Positions 59,074-64,000 of a stretch of DNA of 64,000 nucleotides are shown here, one piece after another. Both the position numbers and the translations under genes were made by a program. This DNA comes from JAKLIX01 sp964605655. Its GTDB lineage: Bacteria > Bacteroidota > Bacteroidia > Bacteroidales > CAIXZF01. The DNA lies in contig CAZSDK010000003.1 in NCBI GenBank assembly GCA_964605655.1, forward strand, positions 62,001 through 126,000. Direction: 5' to 3'. The notes below the pieces were generated by a model, which saw nothing but the letters and a program-made list of their open reading frames with translations, ran no database searches and was not told the DNA's origin. Position 1 is the first letter of the stretch. The number at the start of each line of letters is the position of its first letter.

Positions 59074-61299
59074 ATGAAATTGAAATATTGGGTGTTATTT
59101 GTATCAGTCTGTTGTATATGCCTGATTGCCAACACACAGACCCTTCCGCTGACCGACAACATGGTCATCGCTTCAAACACCAGTCTGAAAATCCAGCCCA
59201 GTGTCTATAACATCCAGGATACCGGGCAGGATGGTCTGATCCGGTTGAACGGGGTCAGCAACGTCATCATCGACGGCGACAGCGTGGAGGTGGATGGGAT
59301 CAGCTGCTCGGGGTATGCCATCAAAATTGATAACTCGGATCATATTCTTATCAAAAATTTCTGGTCGGTCAGGCATATGAACTATGCGGTGTATGTGACC
59401 AACTCCCATCATGTTGAAATAGAGGCTTGTAACTTCAGCTATAATAAAGTGGATTCTGTTGGCTTCATTGATGTTTGGGCAGGATATACCGCCTCTCTGG
59501 GCGGAGGCGTCATGTGCTATCAGTGCGACAGTGTCTATGTCCACGGGAATCTGATGAAGTACCAGAACGACGGAGTGGCGCTCTACCAGTGCAGGGAAAC
59601 GGAAATCGCCTTCAATGACTTTTCCTGGAATACCTCTTATGGAATACGCATGTTTTACACCGACAGCTCTTACCTTCACCATAACATCTGCTCTCATGTG
59701 AACCGGCCTCTGACCGATCCCAGCGACTGTGCCGCATTGCTCATGATCGTAAGTAATGAAAACAGGGTGACATACAACGACCTTTCCTTCTCCGGCGACG
59801 GAGTGTTCCTGGGCCAGTACCAGCACCATAATACACCCAACAACAACTATTTCGCATACAACGATTGCTCTGCATCTCCGCACAACGCCATAGAGGCCAC
59901 TTTTGCCGGCGGAAATGTTTATAAGTACAATATCTGCAGCCGAAGCCAATACGGTCTCTGGCTCGGATATTCTTTCAACACACTGGTCGACAGCAACCTG
60001 GTGCAGGATAACCAGGTCACCGGCATCGCCATTGATAAAGGCTTTAATAACACCATTACCCATAACTGGATCGACAGAAATCCTTATGGGATCGCACTCT
60101 GGGAAGGCGGAAATATATCAGGCTACTCAAGTCAGAAATCTCATGATTACAGGATCGATTCCAATTTCTTTGAATCCAATAAACTGGCACTCTTGCTTAA
60201 TAACACCGAAAAGTCGGTGGTGAGGCATAATGATTTCATCCATGACTACGAATCCATCAGGCTAAAGAATGTGTCAACAGAGGATACCATTGAAGACAAC
60301 TTGTTCAGGGTGAGTCTTACCTATGATATTAATAATCAATCATCTGATGATATCCTGGCAAAGAACAACCGCTTCTACATCAGCGATACAGGGTATATTG
60401 CAGCCAAGGTTTTCGACCATCATGACCAGGCTGGTTCCGGCACTGTCAATTGGGATCCGTTCACGGGTGTGGTTGCTCCGGTGTACGTTCATCAGCCTCC
60501 GGCGGAACTGAGTGAGGATCCGGGGGTTTGGATCCCTTACACGGATACCTGCTGGTGGCTGGGAAACCCTGTCGAGGTGAATATTTCCTGGGATACGGTG
60601 CAGAAAAAGATGGGCAATGCCTCGGTTCACCTGAAAACAGGAACAGGTTGGTTCAATACATGCAGCTATAGGGATACCGGATGCCTGATCCCAAGGTGGG
60701 ATCTGTCCGATTATGGCTACCTGAGCTTATGGATTCGATCAGTGAACAATAACCTCGGGGCTTTTCAGTACTTCAAGGTACGAATCGGGAACATCTCGGG
60801 AGGGTGGTTCGAGTATAACAGCTCAGGAAATGTATTGAACCAGTCACTGGGGATTTGGAAAAACTATGTGGTGCCTCTATTCGGGAGTAGCGCCTGGCCC
60901 AGGACACAAAATGGCAATATCAGCTTGTCCGACATCAATTATGTGGAAGTCTATTCCGATTCCTACGGGGTAGGATATGAACTCTGGCTTGACGGCGTTC
61001 AGTTCCTGCTTGCCAATCAGGTGGAAAATAATGTGCAGGAGAGCATCCAGGTAAATCTGTTTCCCAATCCTGCCAGGGAGAAGTCGACCTTGTATGTTAA
61101 TATCAGAGAGAAAGATACACTGATCATCGACCTCTTTGATGTTGAAGGGAAAAGAGTTGCAGCCCCCAAAGAGGTTCTCCTTACGCCGGGTAGCCATGAA
61201 ATTCCTTTTAATTTTATTTCCCTGAAACCGGGAATGTATTGGATGAAAATCCAGGCTCACCAGTTCAGTACCACTATCAAAACAGCAGTGTTGAAATGA
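59074..61299 (+). CDS. T9SS-secreted right-handed beta-helix protein
   Basis: The 741-aa protein has a signal peptide (MKLKYWVLFVSVCCICLIANTQ), then residues about 50-430 of parallel beta-helix (PbH1/NosD-like) repeats with stacked Asn, such as NDFSWNTSYGIRM and HNWIDRNPYGIALWEGG. About 480-655 is a beta-sandwich that resembles carbohydrate-binding modules (WGNPV-like strands, LDGVQFL end). The last 80 residues form a T9SS type A sorting domain (LFPNPAREKSTLYV). This layout is shared with secreted polysaccharide lyases and binding proteins, but no catalytic residues are identified. It is divergent from galK. The second cysteine-rich stretch in the signal is odd but still hydrophobic. Confidence 0.85.
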   Translation: MKLKYWVLFVSVCCICLIANTQTLPLTDNMVIASNTSLKIQPSVYNIQDTGQDGLIRLNGVSNVIIDGDSVEVDGISCSGYAIKIDNSDHILIKNFWSVRHMNYAVYVTNSHHVEIEACNFSYNKVDSVGFIDVWAGYTASLGGGVMCYQCDSVYVHGNLMKYQNDGVALYQCRETEIAFNDFSWNTSYGIRMFYTDSSYLHHNICSHVNRPLTDPSDCAALLMIVSNENRVTYNDLSFSGDGVFLGQYQHHNTPNNNYFAYNDCSASPHNAIEATFAGGNVYKYNICSRSQYGLWLGYSFNTLVDSNLVQDNQVTGIAIDKGFNNTITHNWIDRNPYGIALWEGGNISGYSSQKSHDYRIDSNFFESNKLALLLNNTEKSVVRHNDFIHDYESIRLKNVSTEDTIEDNLFRVSLTYDINNQSSDDILAKNNRFYISDTGYIAAKVFDHHDQAGSGTVNWDPFTGVVAPVYVHQPPAELSEDPGVWIPYTDTCWWLGNPVEVNISWDTVQKKMGNASVHLKTGTGWFNTCSYRDTGCLIPRWDLSDYGYLSLWIRSVNNNLGAFQYFKVRIGNISGGWFEYNSSGNVLNQSLGIWKNYVVPLFGSSAWPRTQNGNISLSDINYVEVYSDSYGVGYELWLDGVQFLLANQVENNVQESIQVNLFPNPAREKSTLYVNIREKDTLIIDLFDVEGKRVAAPKEVLLTPGSHEIPFNFISLKPGMYWMKIQAHQFSTTIKTAVLK

Positions 61300-61375
61300 G
61301 GTGATTTCCTGATCCATCTTTATTTAGATTTGATTTAAATTATACATGATTTATATATATATGCAAATTTCCACA

Positions 61376-61383
61376 TACTTTTG
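61376..61383 (+). promoter_or_regulatory. -7 promoter box of the CxxCH T9SS gene
   Basis: TACTTTTG matches TAnnTTTG exactly, 66 nt before the ATG at 61450, in a very AT-rich stretch. Confidence 0.5.
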
Positions 61384-61449
61384 TCCACGCTTTCTTTAAG
61401 GTCCATTATTATTGTAATTATTTAATAACGTGAAATTTAATAATTTCAA

Positions 61450-62247
61450 ATGAAGATAAGTCATTCTCTATTCTTGGCTGCCGGGGTACTGGCTTTCATT
61501 CTGTTGCAAAGTTTTGGCGGAGATGTGAACAGTGATTATGGCGGAGGGTCACCCGGAGGATATTCCGGTTCCCCTCATGACGGTGCCAACTGTACCCAGT
61601 GTCATAATGGTACAGCCACCAATGTCGCGAATTGGATCACTTCCACCGTGCCGGTTGCCGGTTATCTGCCCGGAACCACCTATACCGTGGCCGTCACCAT
61701 CACTGGTACCGGAAAAAAGGGATTTGAATGTTCGCCCCAGGCATTGGACGGGACTTTGTTGGGAACGCTCGCCAGTGGTACAGGGAATCACCTTGTCCCC
61801 AGTGGAAAAGCAGTAACACAAAACGGTTCGGTTACCACCAATCCATATACCTGGAGCTTCAGTTGGACAGCCCCTGCAGCAGGCACAGGTCCGGTCACCT
61901 TTTACGGGGCATTTGCAATAGGTACGGGAACCACCAAGCTCTCAACCCTGGTCATTCCTGAATCGACTGCAGGCATGGAAGACATCAACCTGTTCAGCGT
62001 CAAGGTGTACCCCAACCCAGCAACCAGCCATATTAATCTGACTTACTTCCTGAATCAGTCAAAGGAAGTGCGTTGCTGCCTTCTTGACCGATCAGGGAAA
62101 GAGGTCATGAACTTCTTTGCCGAAACCCAGTCATCAGGTAACCATGTGAAGCAGCTGGATTTTCTCCATGAAATTCCTGCAGGTGTGTATTTCCTGAAAC
62201 TCAGCTCCGTGGCAGAGACCCGTCTGGAAAAGGTGATAATACTTTAA
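61450..62247 (+). CDS. T9SS protein with choice-of-anchor V/Reeler-like domain and one CxxCH motif
   Basis: The 265-aa protein has a signal peptide (MKISHSLFLAAGVLAFILLQSFG), a CTQCH motif (C48-H52) in SPHDGANCTQCH, and a beta-sandwich with WITSTVPVAGYLPGTTYTV, which is the pattern of choice-of-anchor V or Reelin-like domains. A T9SS type A sorting domain (YPNPATSHINL) ends it. CxxCH is a covalent haem c site, so it may be a surface mono-haem protein; the domain family often keeps this motif. The gene lies 87 nt before the seven-haem cytochrome, but may be a separate unit. A role in outer-surface electron transfer is speculation. Confidence 0.75.
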   Translation: MKISHSLFLAAGVLAFILLQSFGGDVNSDYGGGSPGGYSGSPHDGANCTQCHNGTATNVANWITSTVPVAGYLPGTTYTVAVTITGTGKKGFECSPQALDGTLLGTLASGTGNHLVPSGKAVTQNGSVTTNPYTWSFSWTAPAAGTGPVTFYGAFAIGTGTTKLSTLVIPESTAGMEDINLFSVKVYPNPATSHINLTYFLNQSKEVRCCLLDRSGKEVMNFFAETQSSGNHVKQLDFLHEIPAGVYFLKLSSVAETRLEKVIIL

Positions 62248-62334
62248 TTTACTGAATATTCAGAGGTTATCCTGTCATTCTCAGATGAAAGGAACATGAT
62301 TTCTCCCCTAAGAATGTAATTATATGTTCACTAT

Positions 62335-63336
62335 ATGAAGAAACATTATTTTAAAATCTATCTTGCTTCTTTGCTTCTTATCTTTCTCGGAGGTACAAGT
62401 ATGCCCCTCATGGCCCAGAACGGGGAGAAAGCAGAAAAACCAAGGGTATATACCTGCAAGGAGGACAATGAGACATGCTTGAAGTGCCATGGAAAGACCC
62501 ACATTGAATTTAAAGCGGAAGGTGCTGAAAAAGTATATAAACAAAAGATGTTTGCCGAATGCATCATCGATACCGCCTTGTATTATCATTCCAACCACTG
62601 GAACTTTAAATGCATCGACTGTCATTCAGATGAATACAGCGTTTTCCCGCATAAGGGGGAATTAAGGTTTGAAGAAAAACCGGGCTGCCTCGATTGTCAT
62701 GGCGGTGATCCGGCTTACGAGAAATTCCACTTTGAAAGCATAGATGCAGAATACCAGAAAAGCGTCCATTATACCAAGCAATCGGCAAGCTTCAACTGCT
62801 ATTCTTGTCATGACGGGCATTATTATAAGATCAATGCCAGAAACCGGCAGGAAGACATCCTGGGAGCCATTCAATATGATAATGACATCTGCCTGAGTTG
62901 CCATGCCAACACCAGCAAGTACCAGATGATTACCAACAAGCTGAATCCCAATATTCTGCAAAAGCACGATTGGTTACCGAACCAGCCCAACCATTTCAAA
63001 CATGTTCGCTGTATTGAGTGCCATGCGGCCCAGAACGATACCATCATGGTGGCCCATAATATTCAACCTAAATCGAAAGCAGTGAAGAAGTGCGAAGAAT
63101 GCCACTCTGCCAATTCAAGCCTGATGGCATCTCTTTATAAATACCAGCTGGAAGATAAAGGGATATTTAAGTTCAGGACCGCCACCCTGGGAAGTGAACC
63201 GGTCATTATCGGGGGACAAAGGAACCTGCTGCTTAAGCTTATAGGCAACATCGGTGTGGTCCTTACTATCCTGGTTGTTTTGTTCCATGGATTCTTAAGA
63301 TTGATAAGCAAAAAAAATCAAGACAATGAGCGATAA
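62335..63336 (+). CDS. Membrane-anchored seven-haem cytochrome c
   Basis: The 333-aa protein has a signal peptide (to about residue 27) and seven CxxCH haem c motifs, beginning at residues 48, 93, 118, 155, 186, 226 and 253. A single C-terminal transmembrane helix (about 299-324, IGNIGVVLTILVVLFHGFLRLI) anchors it in the inner membrane with the haem domain in the periplasm. It overlaps the cytochrome b gene by 11 nt, so the two are surely co-translated and probably form a quinol-oxidising complex. The electron acceptor is not shown by the sequence. It is distinct from NrfA (no CxxCK) and from short NapC/NrfH types. Confidence 0.88.
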   Translation: MKKHYFKIYLASLLLIFLGGTSMPLMAQNGEKAEKPRVYTCKEDNETCLKCHGKTHIEFKAEGAEKVYKQKMFAECIIDTALYYHSNHWNFKCIDCHSDEYSVFPHKGELRFEEKPGCLDCHGGDPAYEKFHFESIDAEYQKSVHYTKQSASFNCYSCHDGHYYKINARNRQEDILGAIQYDNDICLSCHANTSKYQMITNKLNPNILQKHDWLPNQPNHFKHVRCIECHAAQNDTIMVAHNIQPKSKAVKKCEECHSANSSLMASLYKYQLEDKGIFKFRTATLGSEPVIIGGQRNLLLKLIGNIGVVLTILVVLFHGFLRLISKKNQDNER

Positions 63337-63946
63337 AATATATTACTACCCTATATGGCTCAGGCTGTGGCACCTGATCAACGCATTAATGTTTCTGTTA
63401 CTGATATTTACGGGATTTAGTATACAATATGCCACCAAATCCTCTCAATGGATCCGTTTTGACCTGGCAGTCACCCTGCATGATATTGGCGGAATTATTC
63501 TTACTATTAATTACTTCATCTTCCTCACGGGGAATCTTCTTACAGAGAATGGGAAACATTACTGGCTGACCTTCGAAGGAGGTTTTTCGAGGCTCAAGCG
63601 TCAGTTCAACTATTATACCTTTGGTGTATTCAAAGGCCAGCATCATCCTTTCCCGGTCAGTCATACCAGGAAATTCAATCCTCTGCAGAGACTGACCTAT
63701 GTACTGGCCATGTACATGCTGCTCCCTGTGCTCATCCTTACCGGTCTCTCCCTCTTTTTTCCCTCCATATTTAATCTGTTGGGAATAAAAAGCCTGATCT
63801 ATGCTGATATTCTACACATTGCACTCGGGTATTTTCTGAGCATATTTATGGTCATCCATATTTATTTCTGTACCATTGGTCATACAGTGACAAGTAACTT
63901 TAAGAGTATGATCAACGGATGGCATGAACTGCATCATACAGAGTAA
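63326..63946 (+). CDS. Di-haem cytochrome b membrane subunit
   Basis: The 206-aa protein has four transmembrane helices (about 14-34, 49-70, 122-145, 160-182) and histidines placed to hold two b haems: H16, H52, H164 and H178. It resembles the gamma subunits of formate dehydrogenase, Ni-Fe hydrogenase and thiosulfate reductase (cytochrome b561 fold), which pass electrons between the quinone pool and a periplasmic partner. Its start lies inside the seven-haem cytochrome gene, which is thus the likely partner. The ATG at 63326 begins MSDKIYYYPIWLRLWH, typical of the family. Confidence 0.85.
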   Translation: MSDKIYYYPIWLRLWHLINALMFLLLIFTGFSIQYATKSSQWIRFDLAVTLHDIGGIILTINYFIFLTGNLLTENGKHYWLTFEGGFSRLKRQFNYYTFGVFKGQHHPFPVSHTRKFNPLQRLTYVLAMYMLLPVLILTGLSLFFPSIFNLLGIKSLIYADILHIALGYFLSIFMVIHIYFCTIGHTVTSNFKSMINGWHELHHTE

Positions 63947-63977
63947 TTCAATAGAAAATCCACTGAATATCGAGAAA

Positions 63978-64000
63978 ATGGAAGAAAGTCAAGAAAACAA
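63978..64000 (+). CDS. Start of a further gene, cut by the window edge
   Basis: ATG GAA GAA AGT CAA GAA AAC opens 31 nt after the cytochrome b stop and runs off the end. It is probably the third gene of the cytochrome operon; nothing can be said about its product. Confidence 0.3.

Noticed and set aside
59173..60063. 296-codon open frame antisense to the beta-helix gene
   Set aside because: It lies wholly opposite a well-supported gene, has no recognisable motif or signal, and is explained by codon bias on the other strand.

Overview
The window comes from a bacterium of the phylum Bacteroidota, probably an environmental anaerobe or microaerophile of the Bacteroidales/Marinilabiliales kind (the finer placement is inference). 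Three things support this. At least five products end in a type A C-terminal sorting domain of the type IX secretion system (T9SS). Promoters match the Bacteroidota -7 consensus TAnnTTTG, best at the tRNA gene, where TTG, a 19-nt spacer and TAATTTTG line up. Genes lack clear Shine-Dalgarno sequences. No T9SS machinery gene, phage or insertion sequence is visible.

Region 1 (1-38616) is almost entirely two tandem giant paralogous genes encoding secreted proteins of 5386 and 7296 residues. Each has a signal peptide, a two-part parallel beta-helix region of about 1550 residues, a long array of small two-cysteine domains of four types, and a C-terminus with CNA-B-like, dockerin-like, cohesin-like and T9SS sorting domains. 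The arrays are built from a super-module of 944 codons, present twice in the first protein (one copy has 943) and four times in the second. Everything downstream of the last module has exactly the same length in both (1343 codons including the stop).

Region 2 (38617-41582) is a two-gene unit: a small zinc deaminase resembling yeast cytosine deaminase, then, 11 nt later, a STAS / unknown / aminoglycoside-phosphotransferase-like kinase fusion.

Region 3 (41583-44598) holds a beta-propeller-like T9SS protein and a frameshifted T9SS gene on the minus strand, flanked by two copies of a 102-bp direct repeat.

Region 4 (44599-50031) has glnS, followed 43 nt later by a tRNA-Gln(CUG) gene with its own promoter and terminator. 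On the minus strand lies an ADP-forming acyl-CoA synthetase fused to a GNAT acetyltransferase. It sits between two decayed gene fragments: a secreted-protein N-terminus with an in-frame TGA, and the tail of a TylF-like methyltransferase.

Region 5 (50032-58996) is mostly cell-envelope and housekeeping metabolism: an exported 1-Cys peroxiredoxin, an exported M3 oligopeptidase, a tightly packed operon (Tat-exported DUF362 protein, DUF6599 protein, aldose 1-epimerase), and on the opposite strand a coiled-coil protein with five repeats of exactly 77 residues and galactokinase. GalM and GalK together point to Leloir galactose use.

Region 6 (59074-64000) has a T9SS beta-helix protein, a T9SS protein with one CxxCH motif, a membrane-anchored seven-haem cytochrome c overlapping a cytochrome b gene, and the first codons of another gene running off the edge.
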